Shown here: one piece after another, positions 17,647 through 25,417 of the stretch | Layout of the letters: each line of letters opens with the position of its first letter | How positions within the stretch are numbered: the stretch's first letter is position 1 | Assembly: GCF_003201355.1 (NCBI RefSeq) | Contig: NZ_QICL01000003.1 | Span: 1 to 52,492 of the forward strand | From: Indolivaga alginatilytica | GTDB taxonomy: Bacteria > Bacteroidota > Bacteroidia > Bacteroidales > Dysgonomonadaceae | DNA: 52,492 bases | Direction of reading: 5' to 3' | The notes under the pieces: generated by a model | What the model was told of the DNA's origin: nothing | The model's database searches: none | Seen by the model: only the letters and a program-made list of their open reading frames with translations | Program-made: the position numbers and the translations under genes

Positions 17647-18132
17647 ATGAATATGAAAGAAGAAAATATAACTGAGAGAAAAGAAAATATGAGTATAATA
17701 AAATCAAAAAATACAGATAAAATTATGAAAAACCAATCAAAATTCAAATGAACACTTATTAAGTATGATGAAGCCGTTCAATCTGGGCAGACATCAATAG
17801 TACAATTTATAGATAAAGAATATCCTCTTATTAGTAGTGTATATATTAATGTGGGGATGGATAGGGTAAGAGAACTTAATTATAACAAGAGGAGAATCAA
17901 TAATGAATTGTTTACTACATACCAAGAAGTAATCAAGGAATTAGTTCTTAGAATTGTACATAAGACTAGAAAATACCCTATTAAATATATAAAGATGATA
18001 CTAAAGGTCATATACTTAAAATTAGATATAGATAAGAAAGCTAAATCAACAGACCTTAATCTTCTATTCCAAACTAGTCCTTGCTATATAAATAAGAATG
18101 GAAAAATAGTAAGAGGTATTATCATATGGTAG
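17647..18132 (+). CDS. Helicase-associated domain protein with one in-frame TGA
   Basis: ATG 17647 to TAG 18130-18132 gives 161 residues if TGA at 17749 (codon 35) is sense. A lysine-rich N-terminus is followed by a domain paralogous to the C-terminus of the preceding helicase. Matching blocks are INVGMDRVRELNYN against YQLGIDGIRELAYN, then a helical stretch, then AKSTDLNLLF against ATASKLKDYF. It begins 6 bp after the helicase stop, so the two are probably co-translated. A start at ATG 17857 after the TGA would remove the first part of the domain. Function unknown; it may be a DNA-binding or helicase-loading subunit. Confidence 0.6.
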
Positions 18133-18193
18133 TAATCTTAATTAAATAGATAATAGCACATTTACAATATATAATAATATAAAGTAAGTGTGC

Positions 18194-18201
18194 TATCTTT
18201 G
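18194..18201 (+). promoter_or_regulatory. -7 promoter box for the second helicase
   Basis: TATCTTTG matches the Bacteroidetes TAnnTTTG consensus 26 bp before the ATG at 18228. The -33 element is unclear. Confidence 0.55.
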
Positions 18202-18227
18202 TATTATAACCATTAACTCAATATGAT

Positions 18228-20372
18228 ATGGGAATTATTGAAGAAGTACCTTTGTTTCCTCAAGAAAAAATTAAGGAAGAGAAAGCCTTAAAAGATTGGT
18301 CTGATATAATATTTGAAGTCTCAGTCCCTCTATTTGGAGATATAGATGATGGTAGATCAACTATCAGAGAGGCTACAATCAAGACAGGTAAGTATTATAT
18401 TGATGCTGCTAAAGCAGTTCCAAGAATTGAAGTAAAGAGTACCAATAAAGAAGCTGTTATATATCTTAAATCTAATGAGAAAAGATTATCAGAGATATTG
18501 GATTGTATACCTTATGGTCTTATTAATAAACAACTGACAGGTATAGGTGCTACTTATTTAGAAATGCACTCAAGTAGAAATTCAATCATAGTAACTCCTA
18601 CAAGGACTTTGGCTTATAATAAATCCCTAAAAGAGCCTGATAAGTATTTATATGTAGGTACTAAACTTAATGGTAAGACAACATCAGATAAGGAAATACA
18701 AGATTATTTAGATAGGAATATCAAGCCTAAGAAAATATTGGTAGTAGCTGATAGTCTTTATAAGGTTATCAGAACTATAACTAATACAGGAATAGATATT
18801 TATAGAGAATATTTCTTAATGGTTGATGAGATTGATACCTTACAATCAGATAATCATTTCAGACCTCAGTTATCTAATGTTGTAGATTATTATTTTAAAT
18901 TCAGACAAGATAATAGAGCTTTAGTATCTGCTACTATCAAAGGATTCTCCCACCCTAAACTGATAGAAGAACCCTATATAACAATAACTTGTCAATCACC
19001 TTTAAGAAGAAAAATAAATTTATTACATACCAATAACATCAATCAATTACTATCAGATGAGATAAAAAGAATAACAAAGAAATATCCTAATGGTAAGATA
19101 CTTATTGCTTACAACTCTGTTCAGAATGCTTTAAAAACAATCAACTTATTACTCCCAGAACTTCCAAGGGAAAATTTTGGAATTTTATGTAGTGATGCAA
19201 GCACAGATGAAGTAGGAAATTATAAATCTGTTATTGAGAATGATAGATTAACTCATAAAATAAACTTTATGACTTGTGCTTTCTTTGCTGGGATAGATAT
19301 TGAAGATAAGTGCCATCTAATAGCAGTTTCAAATGTTAGCAAAGGATATTCTTTATTATCAATCAACAAGATGACTCAAATTTATGGAAGATGTAGGAAT
19401 GGAATAATAAGTGATACAATCATATACAACTCTAATAAAAAATCATTCAGATATATCAATAACTATAAAGATAAATTAAAATATAAAGCTCAGAAAGTTA
19501 TTGATCTTTTAGAGTCTGCTGACAAACTGAAAGAGGGAGATAATGACCTAACAGATTTATTCAGCAGAATAGAGAAGGTTATTATTGAGAAAGCTGATGA
19601 AAGATTTTTCTTTGATACTCCCATAAAATTAATCAGAAAGAATATTGATAAGAAAAGGGAAATATCCTATTTCAATATTGATGCTCTATATGAACAAATG
19701 GAGGTTTATTCCTCTCTATACTCAACAAAAGATGCACTAAAAGAACAATTGATTAAAGCTAATCATGAAGTGATATTCAATGAAATATCCTTTGATGTAG
19801 AAGAGCTGCAAACCAATGAATATGATAGTAGAGATATTATTCTGAATAAAGTTCAACTGTGTAAAGATAAGGTGCTTGAGATGAAAAGAAATAATACCTT
19901 AACTGATGATCTGTTAAACTATGAGATCAGACACACCAAAAGAAAAGAAGCTGACTATTATAAGAGAATAAAGGCTCATTACCAATATATTGACATTAAC
20001 TATTTAGCAGATAAACTTTATGATATTTCCTTAGAGAATAAGAAATCATATAGAGGGGTTAAGAATGCACTATCTTTTTGGATATTAGATGATAATCATT
20101 CTTTTAAGATGCAAATATCAGAGGCTTTTAAAGACCATTCTAAAAAGTATTCTTCTCAAGAAATAGCAGAAATACTGAAACCAATAATCAAATATCATTT
20201 CTTTAAAACTTTAAACCAAAGCAGGCTAGTAGGACTATTTAAAATTTTCTTTGATTGGACTTATACACAAGGAAAATACCTTATTAAAGGGACTAATCCT
20301 TTAGCAGTACCAGAGCCAATAAAAAAAATATCTGCTAAAGAGGAAATTTTATATAACTATTTTGAGATATAA
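18228..20372 (+). CDS. Second SF2-like helicase, standard code
   Basis: A 714-aa protein with the same layout as the helicase at 15844. Motif I is in INKQLTGIGATYLE (about 98-111; the usual GKT is replaced, as in its neighbour). Motif II is VDEID (199-203), motif III VSATI (about 236) and motif VI QIYGRCR (384-390). The last 300 residues are helical and end in a domain with YSSQEIAEILKPIIKYHFF, reminiscent of the neighbour's C-terminal domain. All Trp are TGG and no TGA interrupts it. It has its own promoter box. Two diverged paralogues side by side suggest a hetero-complex or two unwinding steps in element replication. Biochemical role inferred. Confidence 0.75.
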   Translation: MGIIEEVPLFPQEKIKEEKALKDWSDIIFEVSVPLFGDIDDGRSTIREATIKTGKYYIDAAKAVPRIEVKSTNKEAVIYLKSNEKRLSEILDCIPYGLINKQLTGIGATYLEMHSSRNSIIVTPTRTLAYNKSLKEPDKYLYVGTKLNGKTTSDKEIQDYLDRNIKPKKILVVADSLYKVIRTITNTGIDIYREYFLMVDEIDTLQSDNHFRPQLSNVVDYYFKFRQDNRALVSATIKGFSHPKLIEEPYITITCQSPLRRKINLLHTNNINQLLSDEIKRITKKYPNGKILIAYNSVQNALKTINLLLPELPRENFGILCSDASTDEVGNYKSVIENDRLTHKINFMTCAFFAGIDIEDKCHLIAVSNVSKGYSLLSINKMTQIYGRCRNGIISDTIIYNSNKKSFRYINNYKDKLKYKAQKVIDLLESADKLKEGDNDLTDLFSRIEKVIIEKADERFFFDTPIKLIRKNIDKKREISYFNIDALYEQMEVYSSLYSTKDALKEQLIKANHEVIFNEISFDVEELQTNEYDSRDIILNKVQLCKDKVLEMKRNNTLTDDLLNYEIRHTKRKEADYYKRIKAHYQYIDINYLADKLYDISLENKKSYRGVKNALSFWILDDNHSFKMQISEAFKDHSKKYSSQEIAEILKPIIKYHFFKTLNQSRLVGLFKIFFDWTYTQGKYLIKGTNPLAVPEPIKKISAKEEILYNYFEI

Positions 20373-20395
20373 TAATAGACTAGATATTTATTCCT

Positions 20396-20403
20396 TACTT
20401 TTG
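20396..20403 (+). promoter_or_regulatory. -7 promoter box for the DUF4145 gene
   Basis: TACTTTTG (TAnnTTTG consensus) lies 18 bp before ATG 20422. It supports that start rather than the in-frame ATG at 20362 inside the helicase gene. Confidence 0.5.
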
Positions 20404-20421
20404 TCACTAAAGTATCAAGAT

Positions 20422-21087
20422 ATGAAGTCTATAGAACCTAAAAAGAATCTATTAGTTTTTACATGCCCTCATTGTAAAACAGTATCCACACATGAATGGG
20501 GAGAGTATAAATACCAAGAAGATGTAAATTTATCTCTTGGCGGTTTGGATTTTTTCAGCAAACAAGAACATAAGAAAGTAGAAATCTCAAATCTATTTTT
20601 TTCAAGGTGTGCTACATGTTATCAAAAAACAGTTTGGATTAATGATAAGATGGTTTATCCCAATATAGCAGCACCAGAACCAAACTCTGAAATGCCTCAG
20701 TCTGTATTAGAACTTTATAAAGAAGCAGAAAGCATATATATTAATTCTCCAAGAGGAGCTGCTGCCTTACTAAGATTATCAATTCAAATCTTATGTAAAG
20801 ATTTAGGTGAATCAGGTAAGAACATTAATAATGACATAGCTAATCTTGTTAAGAAAGGTCTTCCTGAGATTGTACAACAATCATTAGATATAGTTAGAGT
20901 AACAGGAAATGATGCTGTTCATCCTGGATTAATTGATACTGATAACCAAGAAACTGTTACTAAACTCTTTGAGTTAATCAATATTATAATTGAATATATG
21001 ATAGCTTTACCTAAAAAAGTTAGTGGCTTATATTCCTCATTACCATCAGATAAAGTTCAAGCAATCAATGATAGAGATGGTAAATGA
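20422..21087 (+). CDS. DUF4145 domain protein with N-terminal zinc ribbon
   Basis: 221 aa from the chosen ATG. The N-terminus has CPHCK and, about 35 residues on, CATC, a likely zinc ribbon. The C-terminal half matches DUF4145: SPRGAAALLRLSIQILCKDLG, GLPEIVQQSLDIVRVTGNDAVHPG. DUF4145 proteins are common in defence islands and are often joined to nuclease or helicase components. Activity is unknown. It ends in TGA followed by 11 sense codons and TAA, so read-through would add a short tail. A strong terminator follows at 21114-21146. Confidence 0.8.
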   Translation: MKSIEPKKNLLVFTCPHCKTVSTHEWGEYKYQEDVNLSLGGLDFFSKQEHKKVEISNLFFSRCATCYQKTVWINDKMVYPNIAAPEPNSEMPQSVLELYKEAESIYINSPRGAAALLRLSIQILCKDLGESGKNINNDIANLVKKGLPEIVQQSLDIVRVTGNDAVHPGLIDTDNQETVTKLFELINIIIEYMIALPKKVSGLYSSLPSDKVQAINDRDGK

Positions 21088-21113
21088 CTAATACTAGAAT
21101 TAGAATTTTATAT

Positions 21114-21146
21114 AAGCTAACAGAAAAATTAATAATCTGTTAGCTT
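21114..21146 (+). terminator. Intrinsic terminator after the DUF4145 gene
   Basis: Perfect 11-bp stem AAGCTAACAGA / TCTGTTAGCTT followed by TTT. Confidence 0.8.
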
Positions 21147-21306
21147 TTTATTTATGTAACCTTTCATAAGAGTATATACCACCATATCCTTTTGACAATA
21201 TATTGAACTCGCCACTGCTTAAGACAATAAAATATACATAACTATTTTATCTACTTCAAGAGTTATACTTATCTTTATAAATGACTTTATTAAAATTAAA
21301 TATAGA

Positions 21307-21786
21307 ATGGATTATACAGTAGAAGATATAGACATACAAAAAGATATTGAAAGATTAGGATTAACTCAACCTAGTGGACTTTCATTTCTTCCAGAAAATT
21401 TAAAAACAGCAAGTACTGATAAAGATTTCATTTTTACAGATAATTTTGTAGAACTCAACAAAATATTTAAAGAGAATGAAATAGATTTTGATATACTAGG
21501 AGGTGATAATAATCTTTATAGGACAAGAAAAAGTAATCAGATTTATCTACCAGCTATACTTTTTAGTCTTGCTACAGTCTTAGAGAATTCTGCATTAATA
21601 ACTATTTCATTGAATCTTATTTCTAACTATATATTTGATTTATGTAAAGGTAGTTTACATAAGAAAACTGTAAATGTTGATTTTTACATTGAAACAAAAG
21701 AAAAAGGAAAAACAAAGAAGATAAGTTATAAAGGAGATTCTGAAGGATTTGCTAAGTTGGAGAAAATAATAAAGGCAATGAAATGA
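21307..21786 (+). CDS. Unknown 159-aa protein, first gene of an overlapping pair
   Basis: I do not recognise a family. The N-terminal 75 residues are acidic and soluble-looking. Residues about 76-108 are strongly hydrophobic (IYLPAILFSLATVLENSALITISL) and could be a membrane helix or buried helices. The C-terminus is a small beta/Lys-rich segment (VDFYIETKEKGKTKKISYKG) ending KLEKIIKAMK. The stop codon overlaps the next start (ATGA at 21783-21786), so the two genes are translationally coupled. The pair stands alone after a terminator and a 160-bp spacer in a region rich in defence-type genes, so a two-gene anti-phage or toxin-antitoxin unit is possible but unproven. Confidence 0.6.
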   Translation: MDYTVEDIDIQKDIERLGLTQPSGLSFLPENLKTASTDKDFIFTDNFVELNKIFKENEIDFDILGGDNNLYRTRKSNQIYLPAILFSLATVLENSALITISLNLISNYIFDLCKGSLHKKTVNVDFYIETKEKGKTKKISYKGDSEGFAKLEKIIKAMK

Positions 21787-22448
21787 AAAACTTTAAGATT
21801 AATCCCAATGTGATATTAGAAGAGTTTAATAAAGTAGCTAAACTTGCTCAAAGAAAGGCTTTTATTACAGTTGATACTGAACTGCAAAAAGAAGAAATAG
21901 AAACTATACAAAAATATAGAATCCAACTAGTAGAAAAAAAAGAAATATATAAAGTAGAAAAATTAGAAAATGAAGCTAATCTTATTTACTGTCTTGAGAA
22001 TTCTTTATTAGCTTTAGAACATGAGTTAATGATGCTAGTTAATATTAAAGAGGGTAGGATGAATGAAGCTTGGGATAATCTGGTTGATGCACAAGTAACA
22101 TATGGAACAGTTCTAAAAAATAGTTTCTTTTCTATTGAATCAGAGGAAGGATATCTTAAGAGACTAGAAGCTTATGAAAGATTACTTTTCCCTCCAATGA
22201 TATTCACTAGTGTTGGTGGAATTATAAGAGAGAGTCTTTGCTCTTTATGTAATGATGACTATAACAAATGTAATCATATTAAAGGTAAAATCTATAATGG
22301 AGAATGTTGCACAAGAATAATTTCAAGAATGGAAATAGAAGAAGTTTCTTTTGTTGATGTACCTGCAAATAAACATTGTAGAGCAATAACTACAAAATCT
22401 AATGGTAAGACTATAGATGTTTTAACCTTGAAAGAAGTTGATAATTGA
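21783..22448 (+). CDS. Unknown 221-aa protein with Cys/His knuckle, second gene of the pair
   Basis: The N-terminal two thirds are helical. The C-terminal part has C-S-L-C-N-x4-K-C-N-H-I-K-G-K-I-Y-N-G-E-C-C, a likely zinc-binding knuckle, followed by EEVSFVDVPANKHCRA. This block resembles a widespread but uncharacterised C-x2-C...C-x-H-I-x-G-x-x-Y...E-x-S-x-V-x-x-P-A arrangement, loosely similar to the end of prohead-protease-like domains. I can give no activity. It overlaps the previous gene by 4 bp. It ends in TGA, and reading that codon as sense would add about 21 residues before TAA. Confidence 0.6.
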   Translation: MKNFKINPNVILEEFNKVAKLAQRKAFITVDTELQKEEIETIQKYRIQLVEKKEIYKVEKLENEANLIYCLENSLLALEHELMMLVNIKEGRMNEAWDNLVDAQVTYGTVLKNSFFSIESEEGYLKRLEAYERLLFPPMIFTSVGGIIRESLCSLCNDDYNKCNHIKGKIYNGECCTRIISRMEIEEVSFVDVPANKHCRAITTKSNGKTIDVLTLKEVDN

Positions 22449-22610
22449 GAAGGATTAAAGCTCAAACTAATTCAAGCCTTGTATTCAAGAATCCATAAAA
22501 TAATTTAATAGAATGTGTTAGCCGATGAGATAACCACAACTTAACTCCCCCCTGCCATTGGAAATTGGGTTAATACCCCCTATGTTTAATTATTAAATAA
22601 CAATATTGAT
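22449..22610 (+). promoter_or_regulatory. Leader region of the 90-aa gene
   Basis: This 162-bp spacer has an unusually C-rich stretch (22545-22580) and TTAAC..GTTAA complementarity. It contains one of only about eight CG dinucleotides of the element. It could be a structured leader; no protein is evident. Confidence 0.3.
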
Positions 22611-22883
22611 ATGGAAAATTTAAAATTCTTACAAACTTGGTCTGTAAAAGACTTCAAGAACAATCAGCAAGTGCAGGAGATTGAGATTAAAAAGAATGAA
22701 TCAACAGGTAAATGTTTCTTTACTTATGGATTTGAAACAGGTGCTTGTTCCAAAAGAGTAGCAACAGGAGAAGTAACTCTACCTGTTATATCTCAAGTAT
22801 GTGTACCTATGACAGGAGAGATGTTCTTCCTGTTACATCAAAAGGGAGAAACAGGAGGAGCTACAACACTAGCTAAACTTTAA
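22611..22883 (+). CDS. Small conserved-looking 90-aa protein
   Basis: A compact soluble protein with no signal or membrane helix. It has a charged N-terminus (FKNNQQVQEIEIKKNESTGK) and then a Gly/Thr-rich beta-looking segment (TGACSKRVATGEVTLPVISQ, VPMTGEMFFLLHQKGE). It stands as a single transcription unit between a leader and a strong terminator (22907-22938), suggesting high or independent expression. It lies immediately upstream of the Sak4-like gene. Function unknown. A role in recombination or replication control would be a guess from position. Confidence 0.6.
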   Translation: MENLKFLQTWSVKDFKNNQQVQEIEIKKNESTGKCFFTYGFETGACSKRVATGEVTLPVISQVCVPMTGEMFFLLHQKGETGGATTLAKL

Positions 22884-22906
22884 TAAGATATTTTACTTTA
22901 ACAGCT

Positions 22907-22938
22907 AAAGGTAAGGAGTTTAATTATTCCTTACCTTT
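22907..22938 (+). terminator. Intrinsic terminator after the 90-aa gene
   Basis: Perfect 11-bp stem AAAGGTAAGGA / TCCTTACCTTT with a T7 tail. Confidence 0.85.
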
Positions 22939-22973
22939 TTTTTACAGCCTCTAAGAACTTAAAAAATAACAAA

Positions 22974-23849
22974 ATGAACTTAAGACAGTCACAAAGGATG
23001 CAAGCTAAAATTAAGCTTGCTATAGAAGGATGCTCTGGTAGTGGTAAGACCTATTCAAGTCTACTACTAGCCAGTGGTATAACAAGTTGGAATAAAATAG
23101 CAATCATTGATTCTGAGAATGGTAGTGCTGATTTATATGCACACTTGGGTAACTATAATGTATTGACATTACAAACTCCATTCACTCCTGAGAAGTATAT
23201 ACAAGCTATTGAAGTATGTGAAAAAGCAGGAATGGAAGTCATTATTATTGATAGTATTTCTCATTGTTGGGAGTATCTATTAGAGTATCATTCAGGGCTT
23301 CAAGGGAACAGCTTTACCAATTGGGGAAAGATAACACCAAGACAGAACTCTTTTATTCAAAAGGTCTTGAGCAGTAATAGTCATATCATTTGTACCATGA
23401 GAACCAAACAGGATTATGTCCTGACTGAAAAGAATGGTAAGATGATACCAGAGAAAGTTGGTCTTAAAGCAGTCATGAGAGATGGAGTAGATTATGAATT
23501 TACCATAGTCTTTGATATTGATATAAAACACAATGCTGTTGCCAATAAGGATAGGACAGGTATGTTTGTTGGTAAACCAGAGTTTTTAATATCATCTGAT
23601 ATTGGAAAAAGAATACTCCAATGGTGTAACAGTGGTGCTGATATAAATACTGTTATATTGGCTTTGAAAAATGCTCAAACAGAAGAAGAACTCTATTCTA
23701 TCTATCATCAATATCCAGAATGGAGAGAACAATTAACTCCTGCTCTAATGAACAGAAAACTAACCCTTCAATCCCAAGAAAAACAATCAATTATTTCAAA
23801 CCCTTCAAACATATTGAATTATGGAAACAATGCAGCTATTACCAGTTAA
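22974..23849 (+). CDS. Sak4-like/RecA-fold phage ATPase
   Basis: A 291-aa protein of the phage AAA (Sak4-type) group. Walker A is GCSGSGKT (19-26), followed by IIDSENGSADLY and Walker B VIIIDSIS (about 91-98), then CTMRTKQDYV (sensor-like) and RDGVDYEFTIVFD, which is the usual order in this family. These proteins assist single-strand annealing or recombination in temperate phages and mobile elements. Its last 29 bp overlap the start of the DUF3871 gene, so the two are coupled. Together they look like the element's recombination/replication module. Confidence 0.85.
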   Translation: MNLRQSQRMQAKIKLAIEGCSGSGKTYSSLLLASGITSWNKIAIIDSENGSADLYAHLGNYNVLTLQTPFTPEKYIQAIEVCEKAGMEVIIIDSISHCWEYLLEYHSGLQGNSFTNWGKITPRQNSFIQKVLSSNSHIICTMRTKQDYVLTEKNGKMIPEKVGLKAVMRDGVDYEFTIVFDIDIKHNAVANKDRTGMFVGKPEFLISSDIGKRILQWCNSGADINTVILALKNAQTEEELYSIYHQYPEWREQLTPALMNRKLTLQSQEKQSIISNPSNILNYGNNAAITS

Positions 23850-24870
23850 AACCAATGCTATACTACCAGTAAGCAGGAATAATAATTTAGGTTATACTCC
23901 AAATATTATTGATATTACCCCACTTGTTGAAAGACCATTAGAGAAGGGCAAGGCTAAGCATTTCATTGAATCTAATACTCAAGAAGTAGATATATTCCAT
24001 CTGAAAAATGAATGTGTTGTACCTGTCTTTTCTAAAGATAATGAACTAACAATCAGCCATCCTAATTTTATTGAAACAGTTTGGGAAGCATCTAATAAAT
24101 TCTTTCCCAATGAAAGATTCTTAGAGCCTGATATAAGAGTATCTCATGTAATCAAAGGAAGAATACCAGAAGCAATACATAAGCCTGTCAATCAGCTTTT
24201 AGATAGGGATAAGACCATTTATTATGAAAGAATGGCATTCTGTTTTGAAATACCATCTATTCATGAAGATATTGAGGGTAACAGGCTAAACTTAACTATT
24301 GGAGGAGTAAGAGCTTATAACCATGAGAATTTATATAGCAAGAAAGGAGTTGAAAAATTTAAAGTCTTTATAGGGTTTAAGAATTTGGTCTGCTGTAACC
24401 TATGTGTTTCAACAGATGGTTATAAAGAAGAGATCAAAGTAATGAGTATTCAAGAGTTGTTTAAGGCTGTAATTACTCTCTTTCAGCAGTATAATGTAGC
24501 AAGACATTTGCATCTGATGAGTAGCTTTAAAGATTCTTATCTAACAGAACATCAGTTTGCCCAATTGATAGGTAAATCAAAGTTGTATAACTGCTTACCC
24601 AATCCAATAAAGAAATCTTTACCCTCCTTTGATTTTGGAGATAATCACATCAATGCAGTAGCCAAAGCTTATTACAATGATGAGAATTTCAAAATAGAAG
24701 AGGGTGCTAATGCTATTAACTTATGGAGAGTATATAATCTTTTCACTACTGCCAACAAAAACAGCTATGTTGATAATCTACTTGATAGGTCATTGAATGC
24801 TACTGATTTGACAGCCGGAATTAGCAAAGCTCTTCATGGAGATAATGAGTATAAATGGTTTATTGAGTAG
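23821..24870 (+). CDS. DUF3871 family protein
   Basis: A 349-aa protein matching DUF3871, a family I know from Bacteroidetes mobile elements. Shared blocks are KHFIESNT, VVPVFSKDNELTISH, RVSHVIKGRIPEAIHKPVNQ, YYERMAFCFEIPSIHEDIEG and LYSKKGVEKFKVFIGFKNLVC. The C-terminal third (DFGDNHINAVAKAYY...INLWRVYNLFTTANK) is also typical. Function is not established. The constant neighbourhood with a Sak4-like ATPase suggests DNA recombination or replication. It overlaps the ATPase gene by 29 bp, and the stop is TAG. Confidence 0.85.
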   Translation: METMQLLPVKTNAILPVSRNNNLGYTPNIIDITPLVERPLEKGKAKHFIESNTQEVDIFHLKNECVVPVFSKDNELTISHPNFIETVWEASNKFFPNERFLEPDIRVSHVIKGRIPEAIHKPVNQLLDRDKTIYYERMAFCFEIPSIHEDIEGNRLNLTIGGVRAYNHENLYSKKGVEKFKVFIGFKNLVCCNLCVSTDGYKEEIKVMSIQELFKAVITLFQQYNVARHLHLMSSFKDSYLTEHQFAQLIGKSKLYNCLPNPIKKSLPSFDFGDNHINAVAKAYYNDENFKIEEGANAINLWRVYNLFTTANKNSYVDNLLDRSLNATDLTAGISKALHGDNEYKWFIE

Positions 24871-24936
24871 CTATGCAACAGGAGAGGCTTATACCCCTCT
24901 TTCTATTCTCCTCTTTGTTAAAGATCAGATGTCAAT

Positions 24937-25003
24937 AACTACATTTTTTGTCTCTGAAATTGGATTTTCTATATAAAGAATGATTGATACAAAAAATGTA
25001 GTT
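24937..25003 (+). repeat. Twin inverted-repeat module, copy B
   Basis: Perfect 15-bp arms (AACTACATTTTTTGT / ACAAAAAATGTAGTT) enclose 37 bp. Core length and the TCTGAAAT block match copy A at 15733-15789. It lies 66 bp after the DUF3871 stop. It could be a regulator-binding site, an origin component or a hairpin RNA. Confidence 0.65.
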
Positions 25004-25055
25004 CAACTATCTTCCTTATATTTGAAACAGTAATACATATCAAGCTATAAAATAT

Positions 25056-25342
25056 AGCCCATGCCAATGTTTTGGTTCTAACTTCTTTTGAGGTAGATGA
25101 TTTGAATCTCAATAAAAATGAATATTTTTGTTGGATAAACAAGATCAATTTACTTATGAAGAATTAGAAAGGATTAAAACATAATTAATATAGTGCATTT
25201 GCATTATTACTTGAGTAATCAGAAAATCACCACTTTTCAATATTATATCACTCATAAAGTAATAAGTAGATGCCCATGTTATAGGCATGGGCTTAACTTA
25301 TTTGAGTGATGGGTGTTGTGGTGATACCTCTGATTTCAGTAA
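25056..25342 (+). ncRNA. Large nested stem-loop, possible structured RNA or single-strand origin
   Basis: Six nested complementary pairs, all perfect: TTACT 25207/AGTAA 25338; AATCAGA 25217/TCTGATT 25329; ATCACCAC 25226/GTGGTGAT 25318; TCACTCA 25248/TGAGTGA 25303; AATAAGT 25261/ACTTATT 25296; GCCCATG 25272/CATGGGC 25286. Together they form one 136-nt rod with small internal loops. Upstream, AGCCCATGCC (25056-25065) is complementary to 25284-25293 and would compete with the apical helix. Two further small hairpins follow (25350-25377, 25362-25389). No ORF crosses it. An RNA regulator of the WG-repeat gene or a DNA-level origin structure are both possible. Confidence 0.55.
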
Positions 25343-25417
25343 GGCTAAGTACCATGCCTTCCTTGTGTAAAATGGTATAGAGTAACAAGCTAGTTCACTA
25401 CACTTACCATAAAGAAT

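Noticed and set aside
15844-18132. TGA codons as selenocysteine sites
   Set aside because: Four sites in two helicase-type proteins, no typical catalytic Cys context and no evident SECIS-like hairpin directly after each TGA; Trp is the simpler reading.
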